Below, piece after piece: positions 30,816-40,382 of a stretch of 64,000 bases of DNA (position 1 is the stretch's first letter; each line of letters begins with the position of its first letter). The stretch lies in assembly GCA_905339295.1 (NCBI GenBank), contig CAJPFI010000037.1, forward strand, positions 48,630 through 112,629. The letters are read 5' to 3'. The position numbers and the translations under genes are program-made. The notes below the pieces were generated by a model. That model saw nothing but the letters and a program-made list of their open reading frames with translations, did no database searches and was not told the DNA's origin. Origin of the DNA: Burkholderiales bacterium (lineage in GTDB: Bacteria; Pseudomonadota; Gammaproteobacteria; Burkholderiales; Casimicrobiaceae).

Positions 30816-31205
30816 TCATTCGGCCTCGACCTGCCCGGTCGCCTTCTGGCGCACGAGCGACCAGCCCATCCCGATGCCGAGCACGGTGCCGATCGCGGCC
30901 ACGCCGATCCACGCGAGCACCGTCGTCTGCTCGCGCGTGACCACGCCGAGGTCGAACAGCCACCACACGAACACCGCGATGATCGCGGCGACGATGGTCA
31001 CGCCGGTCGCGCCGAGGGACACCCAGGCCGCGTGCGCGCACAGGATCCACCCGGCGAGCAGCAGCACGCCGACCAGCGCCTTGCCGGCGCCGAACGCGTC
31101 GGTGTCGACCAGCGCCCAGTGGACGTAGGACAGGCCGGCCGGGTTCCAGGTCGCGGCAACCAGCGCGATCGCCAGCGCGATCCGCAACAGCATGCCGGCG
31201 ATCAT
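30816..31205 (-). CDS. Small integral membrane protein (DUF6524-like)
   Basis: This 129-residue hydrophobic protein has four predicted helices. Recognisable segments are RIALAIALVAATWNPAGLSYVHW, ALVGVLLLAGWILCAHAAWVSLG, VTIVAAIIAVFVWWLFDLGVV and TTVLAWIGVAAIGTVLGIGMGW. It resembles the DUF6524 family of unknown function; the assignment is from memory of the pattern. It is 33 bases downstream of a binding-protein gene on the same strand, so the two may be co-transcribed, and it is convergent with pntB. Confidence 0.7.
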   Translation of the reverse strand: MIAGMLLRIALAIALVAATWNPAGLSYVHWALVDTDAFGAGKALVGVLLLAGWILCAHAAWVSLGATGVTIVAAIIAVFVWWLFDLGVVTREQTTVLAWIGVAAIGTVLGIGMGWSLVRQKATGQVEAE

Positions 31206-31238
31206 CGCGCGGTCCGCCCGCGGCGTCGGACCCCGCCG

Positions 31239-32849
31239 CTACTTCAACTTCGCCCAGATCGGCCAGACCTGGTTGTCGGCGCGGTGCGGGATGTCGACGT
31301 TCGAGCGCGCGGCCCACGGGATCACCTGGCGGTGCAGCGGGAGGTGGTAGATCTCGCTCTTCTGGATCTCGAGCGCCCGGCGGATCAGCGCGAGGCGCTT
31401 CTCGACGCTCATCTCGACCTTGACCTCGCCGACGATCGCGTCGAACTTCGCGTCCGAGTAGCGGCCGTAGTTGTAGTCGCCGTCGCCCTTGCCGCTGTAC
31501 GTCGACAGCACCGGCTGGAGCGTGAAGATGGCGTCGGTCGACGCACCGCCCCAGCCCAGCATGTAGAGGCTCGTGTCGAGCTTCTCGAGCTTCGGGAAGT
31601 ACTGCGCGCGCGGCAGCGTGACGAGCTTCGTGGCAATGCCGATCTTGGTCCACATCGAGGCGAGCGCCTGGCAGATCTTCTCGTCGTTCACATAGCGGTT
31701 GTTGGGACAGTCGAGCTGCACCTCGAAGCCGTTCGGGTAGCCCGCGTCGGCCAGCAGCTTCTTCGCGAGGGCCGCATCGTGCCCGAAGCGCCTCTCGATC
31801 TCCGTCGACGTCTGCGCGGGCGAAGGCGTCATCGCGCCCGACGGCTTCGACAGGCCGCGCATCGTCGCGGTGTTGATCGCGTTGATGTCGATCGCGCGGT
31901 AGAGCGCCTCGCGCACGCGCCGGTCCTTGAACGGGTTCCTGCCCTTGACGTTCGAGTAGAGGAGCTCGTCGCGGCCCTGGTCCATGCCGATGAAGACGAT
32001 GCGCTGCTCGACGCCCTCGATGACCTTGATGCCCGGCGTCTGCTGCAGCCGCGGCACGTCCTGCGGCGCGGGGTCGTTGATCACGTCGACGTTGCCCGCG
32101 ACCAGCGCGGCGAGACGCGTGGCGTCGTTGGTGATCGGCGTGTAGACGATCTCGTCGACGTTGCCGTCGAACTTCCGCTCCTTCCAGCCCCACCACGCCG
32201 GATTCTTGACCAGGTGGGTCTTGACGTCGGGCTCGCGCGCCTTGAGCGAGAACGCGCCGGTGCCGTTCGCGTTGCGGGAGGTGATCATCTCCTCCTTGTT
32301 CTTGAAGTCGAGCGGCTTGACCGCCTTGTTCTTCTCGCACCAGGACTTCGACATGATCATCAGCGTCACCAGGTGCTCGAGCATGATCGGGTTGGGCCCG
32401 CTGGTGACGAACTCGACGGTGAGGTCGTCGATCCTGCGCGGCTTGCCCGCGGCGTTCGCGTACGCGCGGATCTGCGAGGTGTCCTCGGCGGCGCGCTGGA
32501 TCGAGAACACGACGTCGTCGGCGGTGAACGGCGTGCCGTCGTGGAACTTGACGCCCGGCCGCAGCTTGAAGCGCCAGGTGGTCGGGTTGAGCTGCTCCCA
32601 CGACGTCGCGAGGCCGGGGATGACCTTGAGGTCCTTGTCCCGCATCACCAGCGTGTCGTAGATCAGGTTGTTGATGTTGTTGGTCAGGTTCTCGTTCTGC
32701 GAGTACGGGTCCATGGTCTGCGGGTCGCCGCGGCCGGCCCAGCGCAGCGTCTTCGCGTCGGCGAGCGCCGCGGCAGCGAGCGTGACGGCGAGGCAGGCGG
32801 CCAGCGCGAGGCGCGGGACCGGGAGCTTCGGGGCGGCGGTGCGGGGCAT
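31239..32849 (-). CDS. Peptide/nickel-type ABC transporter substrate-binding protein
   Basis: This 536-residue periplasmic protein of the SBP_bac_5 (DppA/OppA-like) family has a signal peptide at about 1-31 (ALAACLAVTLAAAALADAKT). Typical landmarks are DPQTMDPYSQNENLTNNINN, GLATSWEQLNPTTWRFKLRP, GVKFHDGTPFTADDVVFS and the cluster I motif FKDRRVREALYRAIDI. Such proteins bind peptides, glutathione, haem, opines or metals; ligand is unknown here. No permease or ATPase genes are adjacent, so it is an orphan component that must use transporter parts from elsewhere. Confidence 0.92.
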   Translation of the reverse strand: MPRTAAPKLPVPRLALAACLAVTLAAAALADAKTLRWAGRGDPQTMDPYSQNENLTNNINNLIYDTLVMRDKDLKVIPGLATSWEQLNPTTWRFKLRPGVKFHDGTPFTADDVVFSIQRAAEDTSQIRAYANAAGKPRRIDDLTVEFVTSGPNPIMLEHLVTLMIMSKSWCEKNKAVKPLDFKNKEEMITSRNANGTGAFSLKAREPDVKTHLVKNPAWWGWKERKFDGNVDEIVYTPITNDATRLAALVAGNVDVINDPAPQDVPRLQQTPGIKVIEGVEQRIVFIGMDQGRDELLYSNVKGRNPFKDRRVREALYRAIDINAINTATMRGLSKPSGAMTPSPAQTSTEIERRFGHDAALAKKLLADAGYPNGFEVQLDCPNNRYVNDEKICQALASMWTKIGIATKLVTLPRAQYFPKLEKLDTSLYMLGWGGASTDAIFTLQPVLSTYSGKGDGDYNYGRYSDAKFDAIVGEVKVEMSVEKRLALIRRALEIQKSEIYHLPLHRQVIPWAARSNVDIPHRADNQVWPIWAKLK

Positions 32850-33012
32850 GGCGTCCTCCAGGGGCGACGGGTGGCGCGGCGGCCGAGGTCAACGGTCGGC
32901 CGCGGGTACGCGACGGGCCGATCATAGCGGAGGCTCCCCGCGCGCGGTAGCGCGGTAGAATCCGCGCCCCGCGGGCGCTCGTACGCGCGTCGATCGCCCG
33001 CAGGAGCCCCCG

Positions 33013-36000
33013 ATGCCCGACTCGCCCGCGTCCGCGCTCGCCGCCCGCCTCGCCGACACACTGGTCGCCGATGCCGCGCGCCTCGGCGCCCGCATCCGCG
33101 ACGCGCGCGCGCGCCGGGCCGGGACGGACGCCTGGGCGCGTCTGGCCGCCGAGGTCGACCGCGCCGTCGCGCGCCGGGAAGCGCGCGCCGCCACGCGGCC
33201 CGTGCTCGCGTATCCGCCCGGGCTGCCGGTGTCGCAGCGCGCCGACGAGATCGCGGCGGCGATCCGCGCACACCCCGTGGTGATCCTGTGCGGCGAGACC
33301 GGGTCGGGCAAGACGACGCAGTTGCCGAAGATCTGCATCGCCGCGGGACGCGGGGAGCGCGGACTGATCGGCCACACGCAGCCGCGACGCCTCGCGGCGC
33401 GGACGGTCGCGGCCCGGATCGCGCAGGAGATGGGCTCGCCCCTCGGCGCGGCGGTCGGCTACAAGGTCCGCTTCGCCGACCGCACGTCGCCCGGCGCATG
33501 GGTGAAGCTCATGACCGACGGCATCCTGCTCGCCGAGACGCGCGGCGACCGCGGGCTCCTCGCGTACGACACGATCATCGTCGACGAGGCGCACGAGCGC
33601 AGCCTCAACATCGACTTCCTGCTCGGCTACCTGAAGCAGCTCCTCGCGCGCCGCGAGGATCTGAAGGTCGTGATCACGTCGGCGACGCTCGACGCCGAGC
33701 GCTTCGCGGGCCATTTCGCCGCGCGGGACGGAACGCCCGCGCCGGTGATCGAGGTCTCGGGACGCCTCTATCCGGTGGACATCCGCTATCGCGCGGCGGG
33801 CGGCGACCCGGACGACGAGACCAACGACGACGAGGAGGACGTCGAGGAGGCGATCGTCGACGCCGCCGGCGACCTGTGGCGCGAGGGCCCCGGCGACATC
33901 CTCGCGTTCCTGCCGGGCGAGCGTGAGATCCGCGAGACCGCCGACCTGCTGCGCGCGGATCTGAGGCGGCGGCCGTGGGGCGCCTCCGCCGAGATCCTTC
34001 CGCTCTACGCGAGGCTGTCGCCCGAGGAGCAGCAGCGCGCGTTCGCGCCGTCGCGCGGTCGCCGCATCGTTCTCGCGACGAACGTCGCCGAGACCTCGCT
34101 CACCGTGCCGGGCATCCGTTACGTCATCGACACCGGGCTCGCGCGCGTCAAGCGCTACGCGTCGCGCAACAAGACGACGCTCCTCAAGATCGAGAAGATC
34201 GCGCGCGCCAACGCGGACCAGCGCGCGGGCCGCTGCGGGCGGGTGCAGGACGGCATCTGCGTGCGGCTCTACGCGGAATCCGACTACGACGCTCGGCCGC
34301 GTTTCGCGGAGCCGGAGATCCTGCGCAGCTCGCTCGCGAGCGTGATCCTGCAGATGGCGTCGCTCGGACTCGGGCCGGTCGACGCGTTCCCGTTCGTCGA
34401 GCCGCCGCCGCCGCGCGCGATCGCCGACGGCTACCAGCTGCTCGCCGAGCTGGGCGCGGTCGACGAAACGCGCGCGCTGACGCCGATCGGGCGCGAGCTC
34501 GCGAAGCTGCCGCTCGATCCGCGCATCGGCCGCATCGTGCTCGCGGCGCGCGAGCGCGGGTGCCTCGCCGAGGCGCTCGTCATCGCGAGCGCGCTGTCGG
34601 TGCCCGACCCGCGCGAGCGACCGCTCGAGAAGGCGCAGGCCGCCGACCAGGCGCACCTGCGCTTCCGCGACGAGCGCTCCGACTTCCTGTCGCTCGTCAA
34701 CCTCTGGCAGTTCTTCGAGGCGCTCGGCCACGAGAAGCTGTCGCACCGCCGCCAGGTCGACCGCTGCCGCGAGGTCTTCGTCAACCACCTGCGAATGCGC
34801 GAGTGGCGCGACGTCCATCGCGAGCTCGCGGGCCAGCTCGCCGACGGCGGATGGGAGTGGACGGCGGAACTGCCCGCGACGATCGACGCCGTGCGCTATC
34901 GCGCGATCCACGAGGCGCTGCTCGCGGGACTGCTGTCGAACGTGGGACTGCGCGACGGGGAAGGCGACGGCTACGGCGGACCGCGCGGCATCCGCTTCCA
35001 CCTGCACCCGGGCAGCGGGCTCGCGAGGAAGGGCGGACGCTGGGTGCTCGCGGCGGAACTGGTCGAAACGACGCGGCTCTACGCGCGCTGCGCCGCACGC
35101 GTAGAGCCCGAGTGGATCGAGGCTGCCGCGGGCGGGCGCGCCGTTCGCCAGTGGTTCGATCCGTCGTGGGACGCGAAACGCGGAGAGGTCGTCGCGCGCG
35201 AGCGTGTCCAGCTCTACGGGCTCACGCTGATCCCGTCGCGGCCGGTGTCGCTCTCCGCGCTCGACCCGCCGGCGGCGCACGAGGTGTTCGTGCGCGAAGC
35301 GCTCGTTCCCGGCGAGCTCGCGTCCGCCGGCGCGTTCCTCGAGCACAACCGGAAGCTCGTCGCCGAGGTCGCGGAGCTGGAGCACAAGGCGCGGCGGCAG
35401 GACGTCCTCGTCGACGACGGCGCGCTCGCCGCGTTCTACGCCGAACGCGTGCCCGGGGACGTGTGCACGACGGCCTCGTTCGAGCGCTGGCGCAAGGCCG
35501 AGGAGGCGCGCGCCCCGGCGCTCCTGTTTCTCACGCGCGAGCGCCTGATGCGCCACGCCGCGGCCGACGTCACGGCGGACCTGTTCCCCGAGACGCTCGA
35601 CGTCGCGGGCGCGGCGCTGCCGGTCAGGTACCGTTTCTCGCCCGGCCATCCGCTGGACGGGCTCACGCTCACGGTGCCGCTCGCGCGGCTGAACCAGCTC
35701 GACGAGGGCGAGCTGTCGTGGCTCGTGCCCGGGATGGTGCGCGAGAAGGCGACCTGGTACCTGAAGGCGCTGCCGAAGGCGATCCGCACGCGCCTGATCC
35801 CGCTCGCGCCGGCCGTCACCGCGTTCCTCGACGCGGCGACGCCGGGACGCGGCGCGCTGCCCGAAGCGATCCGCGCGTGGATCGCGGACACGCTCGGCGA
35901 GGCGCCGCGCGCCGACGCGTGGGACGGCCAGTCGCTGCCCGCGCATCTCGCGATGAACGTCGTCGTCGTCGACGCCGCCGGAAACGAGCTCGCCTCCGGC

Positions 36001-36942
36001 CGCGATCTCGCGAGCCTGCGCGTGCGCCTGGGCGAGGCGGCGAAGGCGAGCGTCGCGGCGGCCGGGCCGTCGTTCGGTCGCAGCGGGCTCACGCGCTGGG
36101 ATTTCGGCGACCTGCCGGAGACGCTCGCCATCGACCGGCAGCGCGGGCGCCTCACCGCATATCCCGCGCTCGTCGACGCGGGAACGAGCGTGTCGCTCAC
36201 GCTGGCCGACACGCGCGAATCGGCCGACGCCTCGACGCGCGGCGGCATTGTCCGCCTCATCCGCATCGCGCTCGGGGAGGCGTTCGCGCGCTACGAGAAG
36301 GGGGCGCCGGGATTTGCGCAGGCGGCGCTTGCGCTCAAGGCAGCGATCCCGACCGAACGCCTGCTCGCCGACGTCCTCGATGCGATCGCCGACCGCGCGT
36401 TTCTCGCCGACGATCCGCTGCCGCGCACCGCGAGCGCCTTCGAGGCGCAGGTGAAGCGCTCGCGCGCCCGGCTGCCCGCGGTCGCCGACAGCGTGTTCAG
36501 GTTGCTCGCGACGATCGCAACCGCCCACCACGCGCTCGGCGTGCGCCTTGCCGACGCGCCGCCCGGCATGGGGAGGCTCGCCGCCGAGTTGCGGGCCCAG
36601 CGCGACGAACTCGTCCGGCCGGGCTTCCTTGCGGGAACCCCGTGGGCGCAGCTCCAGCACCTGCCCCGTTACCTGGAAGCGATCGACCGGCGCTGGGCCA
36701 AGGCGCGCGAGCGCCCCGATCGGGAGGCCCGGCATGCCGCGCAGGTCGAGGACTGGAGCCGGCGCTGGCGCGAACGCCGTGACCGGGACCGGGCGGCGGG
36801 GCGGCGCGACCCGGCGCTGGACGACTTCCGCTGGCTCCTGGAGGAACTGCGCGTGTCGCTATTCGCGCAGGAACTTCGGACGCCTGCCCCGGTGTCGCTG
36901 AAGCGGGTCGAGCGGGCCTGGGCGGCCCTCGACAGGCGCTGA
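33013..36942 (+). CDS. hrpA: ATP-dependent RNA helicase HrpA
   Basis: This very large DEAH-box helicase has been linked to rescue of stalled or collided ribosomes and mRNA processing in E. coli. The 1309-residue protein (E. coli 1300) has Walker A GETGSGKTTQ at 94-103, the DEAH box at 191-194 (VDEAHERS) and SAT motif III. It also has motifs V/VI (NVAETSLTVPGIRYVIDTG, QRAGRCGRVQDG), the winged-helix/HA2 ratchet region and the long DUF3418 C-terminus characteristic of HrpA. AGGAG precedes the ATG. Mono-cistronic; divergent from the binding-protein gene. Confidence 0.96.
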   Translation: MPDSPASALAARLADTLVADAARLGARIRDARARRAGTDAWARLAAEVDRAVARREARAATRPVLAYPPGLPVSQRADEIAAAIRAHPVVILCGETGSGKTTQLPKICIAAGRGERGLIGHTQPRRLAARTVAARIAQEMGSPLGAAVGYKVRFADRTSPGAWVKLMTDGILLAETRGDRGLLAYDTIIVDEAHERSLNIDFLLGYLKQLLARREDLKVVITSATLDAERFAGHFAARDGTPAPVIEVSGRLYPVDIRYRAAGGDPDDETNDDEEDVEEAIVDAAGDLWREGPGDILAFLPGEREIRETADLLRADLRRRPWGASAEILPLYARLSPEEQQRAFAPSRGRRIVLATNVAETSLTVPGIRYVIDTGLARVKRYASRNKTTLLKIEKIARANADQRAGRCGRVQDGICVRLYAESDYDARPRFAEPEILRSSLASVILQMASLGLGPVDAFPFVEPPPPRAIADGYQLLAELGAVDETRALTPIGRELAKLPLDPRIGRIVLAARERGCLAEALVIASALSVPDPRERPLEKAQAADQAHLRFRDERSDFLSLVNLWQFFEALGHEKLSHRRQVDRCREVFVNHLRMREWRDVHRELAGQLADGGWEWTAELPATIDAVRYRAIHEALLAGLLSNVGLRDGEGDGYGGPRGIRFHLHPGSGLARKGGRWVLAAELVETTRLYARCAARVEPEWIEAAAGGRAVRQWFDPSWDAKRGEVVARERVQLYGLTLIPSRPVSLSALDPPAAHEVFVREALVPGELASAGAFLEHNRKLVAEVAELEHKARRQDVLVDDGALAAFYAERVPGDVCTTASFERWRKAEEARAPALLFLTRERLMRHAAADVTADLFPETLDVAGAALPVRYRFSPGHPLDGLTLTVPLARLNQLDEGELSWLVPGMVREKATWYLKALPKAIRTRLIPLAPAVTAFLDAATPGRGALPEAIRAWIADTLGEAPRADAWDGQSLPAHLAMNVVVVDAAGNELASGRDLASLRVRLGEAAKASVAAAGPSFGRSGLTRWDFGDLPETLAIDRQRGRLTAYPALVDAGTSVSLTLADTRESADASTRGGIVRLIRIALGEAFARYEKGAPGFAQAALALKAAIPTERLLADVLDAIADRAFLADDPLPRTASAFEAQVKRSRARLPAVADSVFRLLATIATAHHALGVRLADAPPGMGRLAAELRAQRDELVRPGFLAGTPWAQLQHLPRYLEAIDRRWAKARERPDREARHAAQVEDWSRRWRERRDRDRAAGRRDPALDDFRWLLEELRVSLFAQELRTPAPVSLKRVERAWAALDRR

Positions 36943-36983
36943 CGGGCAGCTTGCCGGGACCGCCGAACGGCGCTCCGCCGTCG

Positions 36984-37013
36984 TTGGCGTGCGAAAACCC
37001 CCTGTGCTACAGT
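36984..37013 (+). promoter_or_regulatory. Putative sigma-70 promoter of the DUF1631 gene
   Basis: TTGGCG (36984-36989), an 18-base spacer and TACAGT (37008-37013) form a plausible promoter, including a local AAAA patch in an otherwise G+C-rich gap. Transcription would start near 37020, about 115 bases before the chosen start codon. Confidence 0.45.
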
Positions 37014-37045
37014 GGGTTGGCGACCGCTGCTCTAGTGGTTTGGCG
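37007..37045 (+). repeat. 16-base imperfect direct repeat at the DUF1631 promoter
   Basis: CTACAGTGGGTTGGCG (37007-37022) and CTCTAGTGGTTTGGCG (37030-37045) match at 13 of 16 positions. They are offset by 23 bases, about two helix turns, and overlap the proposed -10. This spacing suggests binding of a regulator to one face of the DNA; no known site is recognised. Confidence 0.4.
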
Positions 37046-37134
37046 GGCGCGCGCAGCGAACGCCGCCGGCGCGCCGGGCCGGTTTCCGGGGGGGGCGGTA
37101 TCGCGTCTTGCCAGGGGCTTCTCGAGATCGACGC

Positions 37135-39582
37135 GTGAACGCGACCACGACGGAAGCGGCTGCGCGGCGCCCGCCGCCGCGCGAGTTGGCGAAGATCCTC
37201 GCGGATTGCCGGGATCTCGCGGTGCATCGCCTGATGCTCGCGTTCTCCTCGATGCTCGACCGCGTCGGCGACCTGCTGATGGAACGCGCGGCGCGGACGG
37301 ACGTGCGCGACGAGCAGACGCTCTACCTCGACTCCCGCCAGCTGCTGAAGTCCGATCGCGCCGCGCTGATGGCGGAGTTCGAGCAGCGGCTTCGCAAGCG
37401 CGTCGACGATCGCATCACGGGCCGCACGGAACCGAAGGAGGAGTTCGCCAACGTCGACTCGTCCAGGCTCACGCTGGTCGACACGTCGGCGATGGACGAG
37501 TCGGTCGTGACCGGCAACATCACCCGCATCGTCGAGAACACCTGCCACGAGGAACTCAGCCTGCTGAATCGCGGCATCGGGTACCTGCTCGGCCGGTCGG
37601 ACCTCGAGACGCCGGACAACCCGCTCGCGCCGGCGGCGATCGTCGACGCGTTCGCGGACGCGCTGCGCCAGATCAAGTCCGAGAGCCGGATCAAGTTTCA
37701 GATCCTGAAGGAGCTGAACCAGGCGTCGCTGGGCGACATCGCCTCGATCTACGGCGACATCAACCGCCATCTCGCGAACCTGCGCGTCGTCCCCGCGGCC
37801 CTCAAGCCGGCGATGGTCCCGCGCGGCCCGTCGGCCGAGCAGCGGCGCGTCGCCGCCGAAGCGCGCGAACGCGCGTCGGCCGAGCAGACCGCGGACGCCG
37901 AGGTCGACGTGATGGCGCTGTTCCGCCGGATGTTCGGCACCGCCGCGAGCGTCGGCCACGCGATGCCCGGCGGGCGCGGGGCGGCCGGGGCGATGCCGGG
38001 CCCGATGCATGGAGGGGTGACCGGCGGGATGGCAGGGGGGATGCCCGCCGGCGGCATGGCGGGCGCGCCCGCGAGGGAAAGCGCGGGAAGCGACGGCTTT
38101 CCGGAGATCGCGCTGCCCGGCGGACTTCCGCCGGTGACGTTCGCGCCGCTGGCGCCGACGCAATCGGGCTACGTGCCTGGCGCGCCGATCATCGCGACAC
38201 AGGTCCTGCACGAGGGGCTGACGCGGTTGCAGGCCGGCCAGACGGGCTTCGACCTGGGCGGCGGCGCGGTCGTCGCGTTTTCGGGCATTCCGGAGGGGCT
38301 GCACAACGTCCTGCGCGACCTGCAGGAGTCGCCGCTCGGCCGGAAAGCCAACCAGCTCGAGTCGATGACCATCGAGATGGTCGCGATGCTGTTCGACTTC
38401 ATCTTCGAGACGCGCGACCTTCCCGACGGCATCAAGGCGTTGCTGGCGCGCCTGCAGATCCCGGTGCTGAAGGCGGCGATGCTCGACAGCGCGTTCTTCG
38501 CGAAGAAGTCGCACCCGTCGCGCCAGCTCGTCAACGCGCTCGCGGAAGCCGGCCGCGGCTGGTCGCCGGCGATGGGCAACGACGATCCCCTCTACCGCAG
38601 GATCGACGCAATCGTCCACCGCATCCTCGACGGCTTCTCCGACAACCTCGAGATCTTCGACGAGCTGCGCGTGGATCTCGAGGCATTCCTCGCCGAGGAG
38701 GAGAAGAATGCCGAGGCGACCATCTCGCTGTCCGCCGAGGAGATCAACCTGCGCGACCGCGCGGAGATCGCGGCGAACGTCGCGCGGAGCGAGATCGAGC
38801 GGCGCATCGAGGCGTCGCCGGTGCCGAAGTTCCTGGCGGGTTTCCTGCGCGAGCGCTGGCATCCGGCGATGTCCCGTGTCTACGCGACGTCGGGCGACGC
38901 GAGCGAGGCCTGGGGCGCGTCGGTGGCGACGCTCGAGGATCTCGTCTGGAGCGTGCAGCCCAAGCGCCAGGCCGCGGACCGCAAGCATCTGGTCGCGCTG
39001 CTGCCGTCGCTGCTGAAGCGCCTCACGGCGGGTGTGCAGGGACAGGCGTGGCCGCCGGAGGTGCGCGAGTCGTTCATGTCGAACCTGGTCGAGGCGCACG
39101 CCGCGGCCGTGAAGCCGACCTACGCGCACGTCGAGTCGCCGACCGCCGCGGTCGCCGAGGCCGCGAAGGCACAGGCCGAGTTCGCGAAGGCGGCCGGGGA
39201 CGAGCGCGGCGCCCAGCAGGCGGAGGCGCTCGCCGAGGCGATGTCGCCGGCGGAGCCGGCGCCGCCGGTCGAGGAGCCCGAGGCCCTCGAGGACCAGTTC
39301 CTCGAGATCGCGCGGAGCCTCGAGCGCGGCATGTGGATCGAGTTCGAGGCGGACGACGGACAGCTCGCGTTCGCGAAGCTGGCGTGGATCAGCCCGCTGC
39401 GTGGCACCTACCTGTTCACGAACCGGCAGGGGCAGAAGGCGCTGTCGATGACCGCCGAGGAGCTGGCCGAACGCTTCCGCGCCGACCGCGCTCGACCGGT
39501 CGAGGCCGAGCCGCTGCTCGACCGCGCACTCACCAACGTGATGGGCCAGCTCGAGAGCCGACTCGCGCCCGAGCCCGCGTGA
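37135..39582 (+). CDS. DUF1631 family protein (function unknown)
   Basis: This 815-residue soluble, mostly helical protein matches the DUF1631 family of beta/gammaproteobacteria, which has no established biochemical role. Features include an Arg/Glu-rich N-terminus (ELAKILADCRDLAVHRLMLA) and a Gly/Met/Pro low-complexity linker near residues 275-315 made of GGM/MPGG units. A conserved middle reads NQLESMTIEMVAMLFDFIFE, and a C-terminal PilZ-like region reads ERGMWIEFEADDGQLAFAKLAWISPLRGTYLFTNRQG. The PilZ-like end hints at c-di-GMP binding but lacks a clear RxxxR, so this is weak. GTG was chosen; a TTG at 37108 is an alternative. It overlaps the next gene as GTGA. Confidence 0.78.
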   Translation: MNATTTEAAARRPPPRELAKILADCRDLAVHRLMLAFSSMLDRVGDLLMERAARTDVRDEQTLYLDSRQLLKSDRAALMAEFEQRLRKRVDDRITGRTEPKEEFANVDSSRLTLVDTSAMDESVVTGNITRIVENTCHEELSLLNRGIGYLLGRSDLETPDNPLAPAAIVDAFADALRQIKSESRIKFQILKELNQASLGDIASIYGDINRHLANLRVVPAALKPAMVPRGPSAEQRRVAAEARERASAEQTADAEVDVMALFRRMFGTAASVGHAMPGGRGAAGAMPGPMHGGVTGGMAGGMPAGGMAGAPARESAGSDGFPEIALPGGLPPVTFAPLAPTQSGYVPGAPIIATQVLHEGLTRLQAGQTGFDLGGGAVVAFSGIPEGLHNVLRDLQESPLGRKANQLESMTIEMVAMLFDFIFETRDLPDGIKALLARLQIPVLKAAMLDSAFFAKKSHPSRQLVNALAEAGRGWSPAMGNDDPLYRRIDAIVHRILDGFSDNLEIFDELRVDLEAFLAEEEKNAEATISLSAEEINLRDRAEIAANVARSEIERRIEASPVPKFLAGFLRERWHPAMSRVYATSGDASEAWGASVATLEDLVWSVQPKRQAADRKHLVALLPSLLKRLTAGVQGQAWPPEVRESFMSNLVEAHAAAVKPTYAHVESPTAAVAEAAKAQAEFAKAAGDERGAQQAEALAEAMSPAEPAPPVEEPEALEDQFLEIARSLERGMWIEFEADDGQLAFAKLAWISPLRGTYLFTNRQGQKALSMTAEELAERFRADRARPVEAEPLLDRALTNVMGQLESRLAPEPA

Positions 39583-40355
39583 CGGAGCCGGCGTCGTTTC
39601 CGCCGTCGATCGGCGTCGTCGTCGTCGGCGACGAGATCCTGTCCGGCAAGCGGCAGGATCGCCATCTCGCGCATGCGATCGAGGCGCTGGGCCAGCGGGG
39701 ACTCGCGGTCGACTGGGCCCGCTACACGGGAGACGACCGCGGACGCCTGACCGCGCTGTTCCGCGAGACCTTCGCACGCGGCGACCTCGTGTTCTCGTTC
39801 GGCGGCATCGGCGCGACGCCCGACGACCAGACCCGGCAGGCCGCCGCAGCCGCGCTCGGCGTACCGCTCGAGCGCCATCCCGAAGCGGTGGCCGAGATCG
39901 AGTCGCGCTTCGGCGCCGAGGCGTACCCGCATCGCGTGCTGATGGCGGAGTTCCCCGCCGGCGCGAGCATCATCCCCAACCCGTTCAACCGCATCGCGGC
40001 GTTCTCGGTCCGCGATCACCATTTCATGCCGGGCTTTCCGCAGATGGCATGGCCGATGATGGACTGGGTGCTCGAGACGCGGTACCCGGACCTGCGCCGC
40101 GAGGCGCCGGTCGAGCGCGCGATCGCCGTCCATGGCGCCGGCGAGAGCCAGCTCCTGCCGCTGATGGACGAGAACGTCGCCCGCTACCCGCGCGTGAAGC
40201 TTTTCAGCCTGCCAGCGTTCCTGCCCGACGGCGGGCGCCGCATCGAGCTGGGCGTGCGCGGGCCGCGCGCCGATGCGGACGCGGCGATCGGGCATCTCCA
40301 GGCGGGTGTGCGCGCGGCCGGGTTCGTGTTCGAGCGGATTCCCGACCGGGGCTGA
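39579..40355 (+). CDS. CinA-like molybdopterin-binding-fold protein (COG1058)
   Basis: This 258-residue cytosolic protein has the MoCF/CinA N-terminal fold: IGVVVVGDEILSGKRQDRHL, then DLVFSFGGIGATPDDQTRQA and the phosphate-binding region NPFNRIAAFSVRDHHFMPGFP. It lacks the C-terminal nicotinamide-nucleotide amidase (PncC) domain of full CinA, as in the short YfaY/COG1058-only group. Full-length CinA proteins hydrolyse ADP-ribose or deamidate NMN; the role of this short form is not settled. The GTG start overlaps the DUF1631 stop codon by four bases, indicating coupling. Confidence 0.85.
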   Translation: MTEPASFPPSIGVVVVGDEILSGKRQDRHLAHAIEALGQRGLAVDWARYTGDDRGRLTALFRETFARGDLVFSFGGIGATPDDQTRQAAAAALGVPLERHPEAVAEIESRFGAEAYPHRVLMAEFPAGASIIPNPFNRIAAFSVRDHHFMPGFPQMAWPMMDWVLETRYPDLRREAPVERAIAVHGAGESQLLPLMDENVARYPRVKLFSLPAFLPDGGRRIELGVRGPRADADAAIGHLQAGVRAAGFVFERIPDRG

Positions 40356-40382
40356 GCGGCGCCGCTGCGCTGCGGCCCTCGG

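Noticed and set aside
30715..36735. A 2006-codon open frame on the minus strand covering the pntB end, the binding-protein gene and antisense to hrpA
   Set aside because: It is a product of high G+C with few stops: the translation is Arg/Ala/Gly-rich without domains, while hrpA on the other strand has all its helicase motifs.
37108..37134. TTG start for the DUF1631 protein
   Set aside because: It adds nine residues (MPGASRDRR) without clear similarity; the GTG at 37135 was preferred, with moderate certainty.
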